Positions 52,982 through 61,588 of a DNA stretch of 64,000 bases are shown here, one piece after another. The first letter of the stretch is position 1; each line of letters begins with the position of its first letter. A program made the position numbers and the translations under genes. Origin of the DNA: Clostridia bacterium (lineage in GTDB: Bacteria > Bacillota > Clostridia > Oscillospirales > Acutalibacteraceae). The DNA lies in NCBI GenBank assembly GCA_900755895.1, contig CAAEIG010000234.1, positions 1 through 64,000 on the forward strand. The letters run 5' to 3'. The notes under the pieces were generated by a model. The model made no database searches. It had not been told where the DNA came from and worked only from the letters and a program-made list of their open reading frames with translations.

Positions 52982-53057
52982 CCCTTTCCTGAGCGCGAAA
53001 AATGGATTTTACGCTCAAAATTACTCTGCCACCCGGTGTGAGAAATATTTTGACAAT

Positions 53058-53090
53058 TAAAAACGCCCCTGCAAAAAACTTGCAGGAGCG
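53058..53090 (-). terminator. Reverse-strand terminator of an unknown transcript
   Basis: Reverse strand: CGCTCCTGCAA, GTTTT loop, TTGCAGGGGCG, then TTTTT. It lies upstream of the spoIVB start and ends a transcript coming from 53.1-53.3 kb, where no protein gene is seen. Confidence 0.65.
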
Positions 53091-53221
53091 AGAATTTTTG
53101 GTCTGCCGCGACGATGGGGTTTTGGCATTGGTCCGACGGCTGCCGGTCCATACCCCATCGAAGGGACAGTAAAAAGAAATAATATGAAAGAGAGGGTGTG
53201 TTTTCACATAAATGGGAATTT

Positions 53222-53316
53222 CGGTTTCTTTCTGGGCGACACCTCCTTTCCCTTTCGACAGTTCAAATTCTACGCCATAATTATGAAGGAGGTGTCAGCA
53301 GATTTTAAAGAAACCG
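53222..53316. repeat. 95-bp imperfect inverted repeat with a Shine-Dalgarno-like core
   Basis: CGGTTTCTTT (53222-53231) and AAAGAAACCG (53307-53316) are perfect 10-bp outer arms, and GACACCTCCTT (53238-53248) and AAGGAGGTGTC (53286-53296) are perfect 11-bp inner arms. Each strand therefore presents an AAGGAGGTG site facing outward. Confidence 0.6.
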
Positions 53317-53539
53317 TAATGAATTTATGAACACAGTTTGAATAGCTTTGACTGAGAAATTGTGGTTTCTGCCGAAAAAGTCAGAAATTTCTTGGATTTA
53401 GCGATTTAAAGCGATATTTGCGGTTGAAATGCCTTTCTCTTTGTGTTACTATTATTATCAATTCCACCTGGAAGGAATTTATGCAGGAAATCTTTTCTGT
53501 TCCTGCAAAATCCAGTTGGATGCACCAAGGAGGGAGACT

Positions 53540-54208
53540 ATGAGCAATCATCCCCGCATCACGGTGATCTGCGGCCACTATGGCTGCGGCAAGACCAACC
53601 TGGCCTTGAATCTGGCCCTGGACGCAGCAGCGGCAGGGGAGAAGGTGACCGTGGCGGACCTGGACATTGTAAACCCCTATTTTCGTTCATCGGAATATGG
53701 CGGGCTGTTAGAAGAACACGGAATCGGCCTCATTGCGCCGGTGTTCGCAGGCACCACCCTGGATACCCCCACTCTGCCTCCGGAGCTCTATTCCATATTT
53801 CAGCCGGAAGCAGGCCGTGTCTTTATTGATGCAGGCGGAGACGATGCCGGCGTCACGGCACTGGGCGGTCTGCACAGTCTGCTGGAGGAGTCGGGCTATG
53901 AGATGCTCTACGTCATCAACCGGTATCGGGTGCTGTCCCAAACACCGGAGGAGGCTGTGGCGCTGTTGAGCGAAATCGAAGCCGCCAGCCGTCTAAAGGC
54001 CACCGCCTTGGTAAACAACTCCCATCTGGGGGTGGAGACCACCCTGGAAACCCTGTTGGGCGGGTTGGATTTTGCCCGCAAGACAGCGGAATTGACCGGT
54101 CTGCCCCTGTTGTACTCCACTGCTCCGGACTTTGCTCTGAAGCCGGGGGAGACGTTGCCGGAGGGCTTCCGTCCTGTGAAACGGCACGTGAAATTTATGT
54201 GGGAGTAA
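53540..54208 (+). CDS. MinD/ParA-like P-loop protein next to 2-oxoacid oxidoreductase genes
   Basis: A 222-residue SIMIBI-class ATPase. It starts ITVICGHYGCGKTNLALNLA (deviant Walker A GCGKT), has VADLDIVNPYFRS (switch Asp) and RVFIDAGGDDAG (Walker B). The family, annotated as ParA or CobQ/MinD-like nucleotide-binding protein, commonly precedes vor/kor ferredoxin oxidoreductase genes in Clostridia; a role in assembly or cofactor insertion is a guess. Start ATG 53540 after AAGGAGGGAG. Confidence 0.8.
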   Translation: MSNHPRITVICGHYGCGKTNLALNLALDAAAAGEKVTVADLDIVNPYFRSSEYGGLLEEHGIGLIAPVFAGTTLDTPTLPPELYSIFQPEAGRVFIDAGGDDAGVTALGGLHSLLEESGYEMLYVINRYRVLSQTPEEAVALLSEIEAASRLKATALVNNSHLGVETTLETLLGGLDFARKTAELTGLPLLYSTAPDFALKPGETLPEGFRPVKRHVKFMWE

Positions 54209-54269
54209 TGTTCCGTGCAAGACTGTTTGATCATTTTTCGATAGAGTAATCCTGAAGGAGGGAAACGAT

Positions 54270-54476
54270 ATGGCAAGAATCATTGTGGATGAGAAGGTCT
54301 GCAAGGGCTGTGGGATGTGCGTGCATGCATGTCCGCTGAAGATCATCGCCCTGGACAAGACTCGACTCAACGTCAAGGGTTACCATCCGGCAAAGCTGAT
54401 GGAGCCTGAAAAGTGTGTGGGCTGCGCATCCTGCGCCACCATGTGCCCTGACACCGCGATTACCGTGGAAAAGTAA
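54270..54476 (+). CDS. 2-oxoacid oxidoreductase delta (2[4Fe-4S] ferredoxin) subunit
   Basis: A 68-residue ferredoxin-like protein with two CxxCxxCxxxC motifs: CKGCGMCVHACP and CVGCASCATMCP. It passes electrons from the TPP-bound intermediate to free ferredoxin. AAGGAGGG lies upstream, and the alpha, beta and gamma genes follow. Confidence 0.93.
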   Translation: MARIIVDEKVCKGCGMCVHACPLKIIALDKTRLNVKGYHPAKLMEPEKCVGCASCATMCPDTAITVEK

Positions 54477-54527
54477 AAAATTGTCCGGGGAGCGTTTTTG
54501 GCCCCTGAGAAAGGAATGGATGAATTT

Positions 54528-55574
54528 ATGAAGGTTTTGATGAAGGGCAACGAGGCGCTGGCCGAAGCCGCAATCCGCGCCGGCTGCCATCACTTCTTCG
54601 GCTATCCCATCACGCCCCAGACTGAGTTGGCGGCGTACATGTCCAAGCGTATGCCCCAGGTGGGCGGTACCTACCTCCAGGCGGAGTCTGAAATCGCCGC
54701 CATTAACATGGTGCTGGGCGCCTCCTCTGCCGGTGTGCGGGCGATGACTTCCTCCTCCTCTCCTGGCGTCAGCCTGAAGGGTGAGGGCATCTCCTATATG
54801 GCCGGTTCCGACCTGCCTGCTGTGATTATCAATGTCCAGCGCGGCGGCCCCGGCCTGGGCGGTATTCAGCCCAGCCAGGCGGACTACTGGCAGGCCACCA
54901 AGGCCACCGGCCACGGTGACTTCCAGATTTTGGTGTTCGCTCCCTCCACTGTTCAGGAGATGGTGGACCTGATTTCCCACGCTTTTGATACAGCTGACAA
55001 GTACCGCATGCCCGCTATGATCCTGGCCGACGGTATGCTGGGCCAGATGATGGAGCCTGTGGAGCTGCCCGAGGAAGGCTCTGTGAGCTTGCCCGAGAAA
55101 GAGTGGGCGGCCAAGGGTCATGAAGGCAAGCGTGCCCACAATATCATCAACTCTCTGTACCTGACTCCGGAAAAGCTGGAGCAGCTGGTAAAGGAGCGCT
55201 TTGAGCGCTATGAGACCGTTAAGAAAAACGAGCAGATGGCAGAAGAGTACCTCACTGAGGACGCAGACGTGGTGCTGGTGGCTTATGGAGCTTCCTCCCG
55301 CGTGGCCCGCAGCGCTGTGAACAAGGCTCGTGAGAAGGGCCTGAAGGCCGGCCTGGTGCGGCCCATCACTCTGTGGCCCTTCCCCACGGAGGCACTGAAC
55401 CGTGCAGCCTCTCACTGCAAGAACTTCCTGGTGGTAGAGATGAGCATGGGTCAGATGGTGGATGATGTGAAGCTGGCTGTTGACTGCAAGGTGCCCGTGC
55501 ACTTCTATGGGCGCACCGGCGGTATGATCCCCACCCCTGCCCAGGTGCTGGAGCAGATTGAAGCCCTGCTGTGA
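54528..55574 (+). CDS. vorB: 2-oxoacid:ferredoxin oxidoreductase alpha subunit (VorB-like)
   Basis: A 348-residue alpha subunit. It starts [20 protein letters not shown] with a GYPITPQTELAAYMSK pyrimidine-domain motif, QAESEIAAINMVLGAS and a C-terminal transketolase-C-like domain (VVLVAYGASSRVARSAV). The sequence resembles the 2-oxoisovalerate (branched-chain) VorB group, but indole-pyruvate or 2-oxoglutarate forms cannot be excluded. Start ATG 54528 equals the family N-terminus; upstream ATG 54516 and TTG 54498 are alternatives. Confidence 0.88.
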   Translation: MKVLMKGNEALAEAAIRAGCHHFFGYPITPQTELAAYMSKRMPQVGGTYLQAESEIAAINMVLGASSAGVRAMTSSSSPGVSLKGEGISYMAGSDLPAVIINVQRGGPGLGGIQPSQADYWQATKATGHGDFQILVFAPSTVQEMVDLISHAFDTADKYRMPAMILADGMLGQMMEPVELPEEGSVSLPEKEWAAKGHEGKRAHNIINSLYLTPEKLEQLVKERFERYETVKKNEQMAEEYLTEDADVVLVAYGASSRVARSAVNKAREKGLKAGLVRPITLWPFPTEALNRAASHCKNFLVVEMSMGQMVDDVKLAVDCKVPVHFYGRTGGMIPTPAQVLEQIEALL

Positions 55575-55630
55575 TCCGTGAGAAAATATAGGAGCTTTGG
55601 CCCGGCCAAACTCCGGAAAGGGAACCAATT

Positions 55631-56383
55631 ATGGCTATTGTATTTCAAAAACCGTCCACTTTGACCGACGCGCCCATGCACTACTGTCCCGGCTGCACCC
55701 ATGGTATTGTCCACCGCTTGGTGGCCCAGGCTCTGGAAGAGCTGGGTGTGGAGGGCAAGGCTGTGGGCGTGGCCTCTGTGGGCTGCTCGGTTATGTGTTA
55801 TGACTATTTCTCCTGCGATATGGTGCAGGCTCCTCACGGCCGCGCACAGGCTGTGGCAACGGGCCTCAAGCGTGCCCGTCCCGAAAATGTGATCTTTACC
55901 TATCAGGGTGACGGCGACTTGGCCGCCATCGGCACCGCCGAGACGGTTCATGCCGCTACTCGGGGTGAGAACATCACCGTTATCTTCATCAACAACGCCA
56001 TTTACGGCATGACCGGCGGCCAGATGGCCCCCACGTCCTTGCCCGGGCAGATCACCCAGACCACCCCTTATGGCCGCGACACCAACACCGCTGGCTATCC
56101 TGTGCGGGTGTGCGAGATGCTTTCCACTCTGGACGGCGTGGCCTTTGCCCAGCGTGTCACCGTGGACAGCGTGAAGAATGTGAACATCGCCCGGAAAGCT
56201 ATCAAGAAGGCCTTCCAGAACCAGATCGACGGCAAGGGCTACTCCATTGTGGAAGTCCTGTCCACCTGCCCCACCAACTGGGGTCTGTCCCCTGTGGAAG
56301 CCTTGAAGTGGCTGCAGGATAACATGATCCCCTACTATCCCTTGGGGGTCTATAAGGACGTAGAGGAGGGCGTGAAGAAATGA
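55631..56383 (+). CDS. 2-oxoacid:ferredoxin oxidoreductase beta (TPP-binding) subunit
   Basis: A 250-residue TPP-binding subunit. The Mg-TPP motif is TYQGDGDLAAIGTAETVHA, followed by NITVIFINNAIYGMTGGQMA. YCPGCTHGIVHRLV at the N-terminus holds Cys residues typical of this subunit. It decarboxylates the 2-oxoacid. Its stop overlaps the gamma gene start (ATGA). Confidence 0.94.
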   Translation: MAIVFQKPSTLTDAPMHYCPGCTHGIVHRLVAQALEELGVEGKAVGVASVGCSVMCYDYFSCDMVQAPHGRAQAVATGLKRARPENVIFTYQGDGDLAAIGTAETVHAATRGENITVIFINNAIYGMTGGQMAPTSLPGQITQTTPYGRDTNTAGYPVRVCEMLSTLDGVAFAQRVTVDSVKNVNIARKAIKKAFQNQIDGKGYSIVEVLSTCPTNWGLSPVEALKWLQDNMIPYYPLGVYKDVEEGVKK

Positions 56384-56931
56384 AAAATCTGAATATCCTC
56401 TTTGCCGGTTTTGGCGGCCAGGGCGTGCTGTTTGCCGGAAAAGTAGTGGCTTACGCGGCATTGATCGCCAACAAGCAGCTTTCTTGGCTGCCCTCTTACG
56501 GTCCCGAGATGCGCGGCGGCACTGCCAACTGCAGCGTCTGTGTTTCTGACGAGGCCATCGGCTCTCCTCTGGTCACCAACCCCAATGTGCTCATTGCCAT
56601 GAACCGCCCCTCCTTTGATAAATTCATCAATGCGGTGGAGCCTGGCGGTGTGGTGATCGTGGACTCCAGCCTGATCGATGAGAAGGTAGAGCGGGACGAC
56701 GTCACCGTGTATTATGTGCCCTCCTCTTCCTTGGCAGAGGAGAACGGCTTGTCCGGTCTTTCCAACATGATCCTGGTGGGCAAGCTGTTCAAGGAGGTCT
56801 GCACCCAGGGCGACTGCGCTTTCTGTGACAACGACATCCTGGATCAGGCTGTGCAGAAGTGCATTCCTGCCCGCAAGGCCCAGATGCTGGAGTTCAACCG
56901 CAAGGCCATCCAGCTGGGCGCCAACCAGTAA
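56380..56931 (+). CDS. 2-oxoacid:ferredoxin oxidoreductase gamma subunit
   Basis: A 183-residue subunit that binds CoA-side residues: [20 protein letters not shown] at the start, [15 protein letters not shown] and [15 protein letters not shown] follow. It completes the delta-alpha-beta-gamma enzyme that makes acyl-CoA and reduced ferredoxin from 2-oxoacids in amino-acid fermentation. A terminator follows at 56951-56983. Confidence 0.94.
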   Translation: MKNLNILFAGFGGQGVLFAGKVVAYAALIANKQLSWLPSYGPEMRGGTANCSVCVSDEAIGSPLVTNPNVLIAMNRPSFDKFINAVEPGGVVIVDSSLIDEKVERDDVTVYYVPSSSLAEENGLSGLSNMILVGKLFKEVCTQGDCAFCDNDILDQAVQKCIPARKAQMLEFNRKAIQLGANQ

Positions 56932-56950
56932 GAGATATTTTTGCGAAAGC

Positions 56951-56983
56951 AAGCGCTCCGGAGAAGCTCCGGGGCGCTTTTTG
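56951..56983 (+). terminator. Terminator after the gamma subunit gene
   Basis: GCGCTCCGGAG / CTCCGGGGCGC (one wobble pair) around AAG, then TTTTT. Confidence 0.85.
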
Positions 56984-57068
56984 TTGTCATTGCTTGGTGA
57001 AAGTGGTAAGATGGACATGAAATTCCCGACTTGGAACAGCCAGGGCAGGACGAAGGAGGAGCATCTTA

Positions 57069-58130
57069 ATGACGGAGAAGGAATATCGCAACTTGGACGA
57101 GCAAGCACCGGAGTGGTATATCACTTCCCAGGCCAGCTTTTGGGACAACAGCCGCCGGGAGAAATCCGGTATTCCGCTGGGCTTTTCCGGAGAGTTTGAT
57201 TGGGCAGGCAGCCATTGGATCGTGCCGGAGGTGTACTCCTGCGGGAAGGCGCTGGTGGTGGACTTTTGCCGTCAGGTGGAGCCCGAAGCCATGGAATCCT
57301 TCATGAAGAAGTGGGGCCTTACCCCGGAGAATGATGACATCAGCAATTTTACAAAGGAACAGACCCTTCGCATGGAATCAGAAAGCCCCATGGAGTTTTC
57401 TTTTCACCCCACCGCAGTGGTCAATGGCAAAGAACTGAAGGGCACCAGGGGATCCGGAGTGGGATACCTGCCTTTTCTCATAGAAAGTGCCGGTGAGATG
57501 GAGGCCTATTGGACGGTTCGCCATTATGGACTGGATCCGGAGAAGGCCTGGCACATCTGGCGGTATTCCTTCCCTTGGAGCCGCCGGAGAGATGTGCAAA
57601 CCCTGTCCGTGCAGCTGGAGGCTGCGGATTCTCATTTGCTGGGCACGCCCTTTCAAATCCAGCCGGGAGAGCGGATCGAGGTGACACATCCCATCACAGG
57701 AAAGGTCTTTCCTGTCACTGCCTTAGAGCTTCAACAGGAGACTATGGGGGATTCCGGATTCCCCGGTTTGGAGGGATGGGAGGTTCCCACCCACTGCTGG
57801 AAGCTGAGCTATACCTTGGAGCTTCCGGAGGAGGCCGGACCTCGGTGCAATTTTACTCTAGAGGACACCCAGGAAGGCGATCAGATGCGCCCCAAGCTTC
57901 CCAAAAAGGGGGAGACCAGAAGCGGGGGAATCGCCATGGCCAGCTCGGTGGGAATCATTGGAGGTGTGGACGGCCCCACAACCATTTTCATGGGAAAACC
58001 CCAGCAACCTCAACACTTGATGGCCTATTCCGGTCTCCGCTTTGAGCCTGTGGAAACCGTCACCTGGATGCCTGTTTTCCGGGAGAAACCGGCGGAGGAT
58101 ATCACCATTACCCTGTCAAGAAAGAACTGA
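57069..58130 (+). CDS. Hypothetical protein carrying a GIIGGVDGPT motif
   Basis: A 353-residue soluble protein with no recognised domain. It is mostly beta, without membrane helices. Near residues 296-308 it contains VGIIGGVDGPTTIFMG, which resembles the glycine-rich motif GIIGGADGPTxIF of sodium-pumping decarboxylase beta subunits (OadB/GcdB). The rest of the protein is unrelated to them. GAAGGAGGAG precedes ATG 57069. It is a single gene between the oxidoreductase operon and sigK. Confidence 0.55.
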   Translation: MTEKEYRNLDEQAPEWYITSQASFWDNSRREKSGIPLGFSGEFDWAGSHWIVPEVYSCGKALVVDFCRQVEPEAMESFMKKWGLTPENDDISNFTKEQTLRMESESPMEFSFHPTAVVNGKELKGTRGSGVGYLPFLIESAGEMEAYWTVRHYGLDPEKAWHIWRYSFPWSRRRDVQTLSVQLEAADSHLLGTPFQIQPGERIEVTHPITGKVFPVTALELQQETMGDSGFPGLEGWEVPTHCWKLSYTLELPEEAGPRCNFTLEDTQEGDQMRPKLPKKGETRSGGIAMASSVGIIGGVDGPTTIFMGKPQQPQHLMAYSGLRFEPVETVTWMPVFREKPAEDITITLSRKN

Positions 58131-58216
58131 GAAAACAGGGGAGAGAAAATATTGGAACATTTCGTCCCTTTCCTTCATAGACATTGTAACAGCAATGAGG
58201 AAGGGAAGTGGCAGTC

Positions 58217-58906
58217 ATGTTTTCCCAGCTTTTCGAGCTGATCTCCCATGTGATCTTTCTATTTCTCCACGTCACAGGAGGAGGGACATTTCCACGGGCC
58301 CTATCCGCTGCCCAGGAGCGGGAAGCTCTGGAGCGTATGGCCTCCGGGGACAAGAGCGCCAGACAAAAGCTGATTGAGCACAATCTGCGGCTGGTGGCCC
58401 ATATAGTCAAGAAGTACTATGCCGCCCAAAACGATCAAGAGGATTTGATCTCCATCGGCACTATTGGGCTGATCAAGGCCATTGATACTTTCGATCCTGG
58501 GAAGGGGATTCGGCTTTCCAGCTATGCTTCCCGGTGCATTGAAAATGAGATCTTGATGTACTTTCGCAGCGGGAAGAAATCGGCCCAGGATGTCTCTCTC
58601 AATGAGCCCATCGACACGGATAAGGACGGCAACGCTCTGACGATTCTGGATACCATGGCGGTGGACGACACCATTCTGGAGAGCATCGACGTGAAGATGA
58701 AAAGCGAGAAGCTGTATCGCTATCTCCAGTCGGCCCTCACCTCTCGGGAGCGGGAGGTGGTCTGCCGCAGGTACGGACTGCTGGGGTATCTGCCCCAGCC
58801 CCAGCGGGAGGTGGCCAAACGGCTGGGAATCTCCCGCAGCTATATCTCCCGCATTGAAAAGAAAGCCCTGGAGAAACTCCGCCGAGAGTTTGACCAGGGC
58901 ACATAA
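58217..58906 (+). CDS. sigK: Sporulation RNA polymerase sigma factor SigK
   Basis: A 229-residue late mother-cell sigma factor. The hydrophobic pro-sequence LISHVIFLFLHVTGGGTFPR precedes the region cleaved by SpoIVFB. Region 2 follows: LIEHNLRLVAHIVKKYY, DLISIGTIGLIKAIDTFDPG, YASRCIENEILM. Region 4 is REVAKRLGISRSYISRIEKK. The gene is uninterrupted: no skin element splits it. ATG 58217 is 11 nt after AGGAAGGGA; a GTG 9 nt earlier is possible. The CATAGACATT at about 58180 could be a SigE-like -10. SpoIVB, which starts SigK activation, is in the same window. Confidence 0.95.
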   Translation: MFSQLFELISHVIFLFLHVTGGGTFPRALSAAQEREALERMASGDKSARQKLIEHNLRLVAHIVKKYYAAQNDQEDLISIGTIGLIKAIDTFDPGKGIRLSSYASRCIENEILMYFRSGKKSAQDVSLNEPIDTDKDGNALTILDTMAVDDTILESIDVKMKSEKLYRYLQSALTSREREVVCRRYGLLGYLPQPQREVAKRLGISRSYISRIEKKALEKLRREFDQGT

Positions 58907-58939
58907 AAAAGGGCTGTTGCAATCTGCAACAGCCCTTTT
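58907..58939. terminator. Bidirectional terminator between sigK and eutH
   Basis: 15-bp perfect stem AAAAGGGCTGTTGCA / TGCAACAGCCCTTTT with ATC loop. It sits between convergent genes. Confidence 0.93.
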
Positions 58940-58952
58940 GCAATGTCGGTTC

Positions 58953-60056
58953 TTATGCTTGTTCCGGGGTTTGTTCCGGGACGGAAGATTTCTTTTCCGA
59001 ACCTCCCAGGCACAGCGCCAGTACCACAGCTACTACAGCTCCGCAGAGCTTTGCCGCCACTACAGCCGGAAGCATATCCGGTTCGGTGCTGACCACAAAG
59101 GCCATGTGAGCGGCCAATACGCTGGTCCCGCTGACCAGAAACGCACCAGCGCCCACCTTGCCCCGATTGTCCATAGTTTCATACATGGAGAGGGTGGGCA
59201 GGGGACTGACCAACCCCACCAGCATACCGGTGAGGCTTTGAGGCTTCATGTCCAGGCGCTCACCCAGCCACGCGAAGGGACGCACCAGCAGGCGCCGCAG
59301 CAGTTCGGCAATGGGGAGACTGCCCAGCAGCACCACCGCGATGGAGGATACCGTAGCCATGGCGTCCTCCAGAGGAGCCATACCGGGAAGGGGATTCCAG
59401 CCGGTCATATATTCCACCGCAGCCAGCACCAGGCCGATGGTCACCAGCCAGCGAATGCCCTCAGCCAGAACGCAGAAGCCCTTCACCATCTTTGTAGGAG
59501 CCTTCCACAGTCCTACCAATAACAGCAGGGACAGCACAAAAATGGGGAGATTCTGATGCAGACAGTCCAGCACAGATACTCCGCACAGCAGGCCGCCCAC
59601 CACCAGTCCCACAGGCATAGCCACCAAGCCAAGCATGATGCCTTTGGCAAAAAAGGGACGGTCGTCCTGAGAGATCATCCCCATGCCAACGGGAATGGTA
59701 AACACAATGGTGCAGCCAAAGATTGCCGCCACCACCAAACCGGCGTAGCTGCCCAAAATCTCGTTGTGAGCCAGCTCTTTGGAAAGCTGATAGCCACCCA
59801 TATCAATGGCCAGCAGGCTGCCGAACATGGCGGGGTCCACACCGATAAGCCGGTAGAAGGGGACAATTACCATTTCCAGCCATTGGGCCAGTACCGGTGT
59901 CAGACAGATCATCCCCGCCATGGAAAGGGCCATGGAGCCCATGAGCATAAAGCCTGTTTCGAACTTGTCGCCAAAGCCCCATTTGTTGCCCCGCAGACGG
60001 TCCACACCGCCCAGAACAGCGCCGACCGCCATGACGATCATCAATATTTGGTTCAC
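58953..60056 (-). CDS. eutH: Ethanolamine permease EutH
   Basis: A 367-residue membrane protein with about ten helices. FGSLLAIDMGGYQLSKELA and the start NQILMIVMAVGAVLGGVDRL are characteristic of EutH, the ethanolamine uptake protein. No ethanolamine ammonia-lyase or microcompartment gene is nearby. It follows a peptidase gene by 12 nt in one operon. GTG start at 60056 after AAAAGGAG. Confidence 0.92.
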   Translation of the reverse strand: MNQILMIVMAVGAVLGGVDRLRGNKWGFGDKFETGFMLMGSMALSMAGMICLTPVLAQWLEMVIVPFYRLIGVDPAMFGSLLAIDMGGYQLSKELAHNEILGSYAGLVVAAIFGCTIVFTIPVGMGMISQDDRPFFAKGIMLGLVAMPVGLVVGGLLCGVSVLDCLHQNLPIFVLSLLLLVGLWKAPTKMVKGFCVLAEGIRWLVTIGLVLAAVEYMTGWNPLPGMAPLEDAMATVSSIAVVLLGSLPIAELLRRLLVRPFAWLGERLDMKPQSLTGMLVGLVSPLPTLSMYETMDNRGKVGAGAFLVSGTSVLAAHMAFVVSTEPDMLPAVVAAKLCGAVVAVVLALCLGGSEKKSSVPEQTPEQA

Positions 60057-60068
60057 GGCGATCTCCTT

Positions 60069-61328
60069 TTAGAAGGCCACAAAATTCTGGCGCATCATAG
60101 CCTCGATTTCGGGGATGGTGCGGGGGGTCATGGCGGAGAGATTCTCGCAGCCGCCCTCGGTGACCAGACAGTTGTCCTCCACCCGGAAGCCGATGCCCCA
60201 CTCCTCGTGGTAGATGCCGATATCCACGCAGAATACCATGTTGGGAGCGATGGTCTCAGGAGTCAGCACCGCATCGTGAACGTCATAGCCCACATGATGA
60301 GCACCGCCGTGCCACATGTATTTGCCGATGTTGTTCACGTCGTCCAGCACGCCGGCGTCCTTCAGCAGCTGAGCGCAGTAGCGATGGGATTCGCCGCCCA
60401 CATCCTTCATGGCCATGCCGGGCTTGATGATGCTGAACATGTGGTTGGAGGTCTCCAGAGCGATGTTGTAGAGCAAAGTCTGACGCTCGTTGAACTTGCC
60501 GTTGCAGGGCCAGCCGCGGGAGACATCGGTCATGATGTAGTCATGCCAGGCGCCCACGTCATTTAAGACCATGTCGCCGTCCATCGCCTGGCCCTTATAG
60601 GAGTAATAGTGAATGCAGAAATTGTTCTTGCCAGCAGAGATGATGGAGGGGAACCCAGGACCCTGGGGGCCATACTGACCCAGAGCATAGTCAAACACAG
60701 CCTTGTACTGGTACTCGTACATGCCGGGCTTGGAGGCCTTCATCATGGAGGTGATGCCGGCGCAGGTGATCTCCTCGGCCCGGCGCATGGCCTCCAGCTC
60801 ACAGGGCTGCTTGATCAGCCGCAGAGAGCGCACCAGGGTGTTGGCGTTTTCAATCTTCAGGAAGGGATAGTCGCTGGCAGCCCGCTTCAGCAGCAGATGG
60901 GCGGGTTCATCCCGGTCGGTGGGGGAGACCCGGAACAGATCCAGATACAGGTGTTCAAAGCGGCCGCTGGTGGCCAGCTTGTGAAGATCTCCTTCGAAGT
61001 CCGCCACAAAGCCCACAGCTTCAATGCCGGAGGTGTCCGCCGCCTGCTGAGGCTTGATGCGTTCGCCGTTCCAGCGTTCCAGCATCATGTCGGGGGGCAG
61101 GATGTAGACCTTTTCGGTCATGGTTCCGCTGTTGTCCTTTTGGGCGATGAAAGCCAACTCTTTTTGATCCAGCCCGGTGAGATAGAGGAAGTTTCGGTTG
61201 GTGTAAAAAGGATAAAATTCATCATTGGTCTTGCGAACCTCCATGCCCGAGAACAGCACCAGAAGGGAGTTGTTCTTCATCTGGGCATAGAGCCTTTCCC
61301 GATTTCCTTTAAAGTATTCCTTTGTCAT
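60069..61328 (-). CDS. Xaa-Pro aminopeptidase (M24, AMPP-like)
   Basis: A 419-residue M24B metallopeptidase. The N-terminal creatinase-like domain (FYPFYTNRNFLYLTGL) precedes the pita-bread domain with metal ligands in LNDVGAWHDYIMTDVSRGW (two Asp), WHGGAHHVGYDVHD (His), FCVDIGIYHEEWGIGFRVED (Glu) and a final Glu. It removes N-terminal residues before proline. Start ATG 61328 with GGAGG at 4 nt. It is upstream of eutH in the same operon. Confidence 0.88.
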   Translation of the reverse strand: MTKEYFKGNRERLYAQMKNNSLLVLFSGMEVRKTNDEFYPFYTNRNFLYLTGLDQKELAFIAQKDNSGTMTEKVYILPPDMMLERWNGERIKPQQAADTSGIEAVGFVADFEGDLHKLATSGRFEHLYLDLFRVSPTDRDEPAHLLLKRAASDYPFLKIENANTLVRSLRLIKQPCELEAMRRAEEITCAGITSMMKASKPGMYEYQYKAVFDYALGQYGPQGPGFPSIISAGKNNFCIHYYSYKGQAMDGDMVLNDVGAWHDYIMTDVSRGWPCNGKFNERQTLLYNIALETSNHMFSIIKPGMAMKDVGGESHRYCAQLLKDAGVLDDVNNIGKYMWHGGAHHVGYDVHDAVLTPETIAPNMVFCVDIGIYHEEWGIGFRVEDNCLVTEGGCENLSAMTPRTIPEIEAMMRQNFVAF

Positions 61329-61494
61329 AGTTCCTCCTATTCTGCCGCACCGCGGCCGCATCGTGTTAAGTAAGTGACATGCGGTTACCACCTATAGAGT
61401 TCTTGTTGTGTGGTCCACCGTACTCGATTGTATTCCAAGTGTTGGGGAAATGCAACAGGTTTCCGCAAAAATTTCGGCAGTAACGCCTTGCCTT

Positions 61495-61523
61495 GCGCTC
61501 CTGAGGCAGGGGTGGTATAATCC
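61495..61523 (+). promoter_or_regulatory. Promoter of the DUF1275 gene
   Basis: TTGCGC (61495-61500), 17 bp, TATAAT (61518-61523), 66 bp before the ATG. Confidence 0.7.
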
Positions 61524-61588
61524 CGATAGGACCCCCGGGAGAGTAAGCCCTCCTCCGGGGAATTTTGCGGAAATAGAGGGGGAACTTC

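Larger units (their letters stand above)
52982..53539. other. 558-nt intergenic region between spoIVB and the MinD-like gene
   Basis: No gene was identified. It holds a reverse-strand terminator (53058-53090), a 9-bp long-range stem CGATGGGGT/ACCCCATCG (53112-53120 and 53152-53160), a 95-bp imperfect inverted repeat (53222-53316) with a 0A-box heptamer TTCGACA (53254-53260) in its centre, and very AT-rich sequence near the MinD-like gene. Confidence 0.6.

Noticed and set aside
52944..53207. 87-codon reverse frame upstream of spoIVB
   Set aside because: It overlaps the spoIVB start in another frame and crosses an apparent terminator.
53283..53330. Small ORF beginning MKEVSADFKETVMNL
   Set aside because: Sixteen codons, no ribosome site before the ATG, and it is formed by the right arm of the inverted repeat.
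58217..58906. skin-like interruption of sigK
   Set aside because: The reading frame is continuous through all sigma regions.
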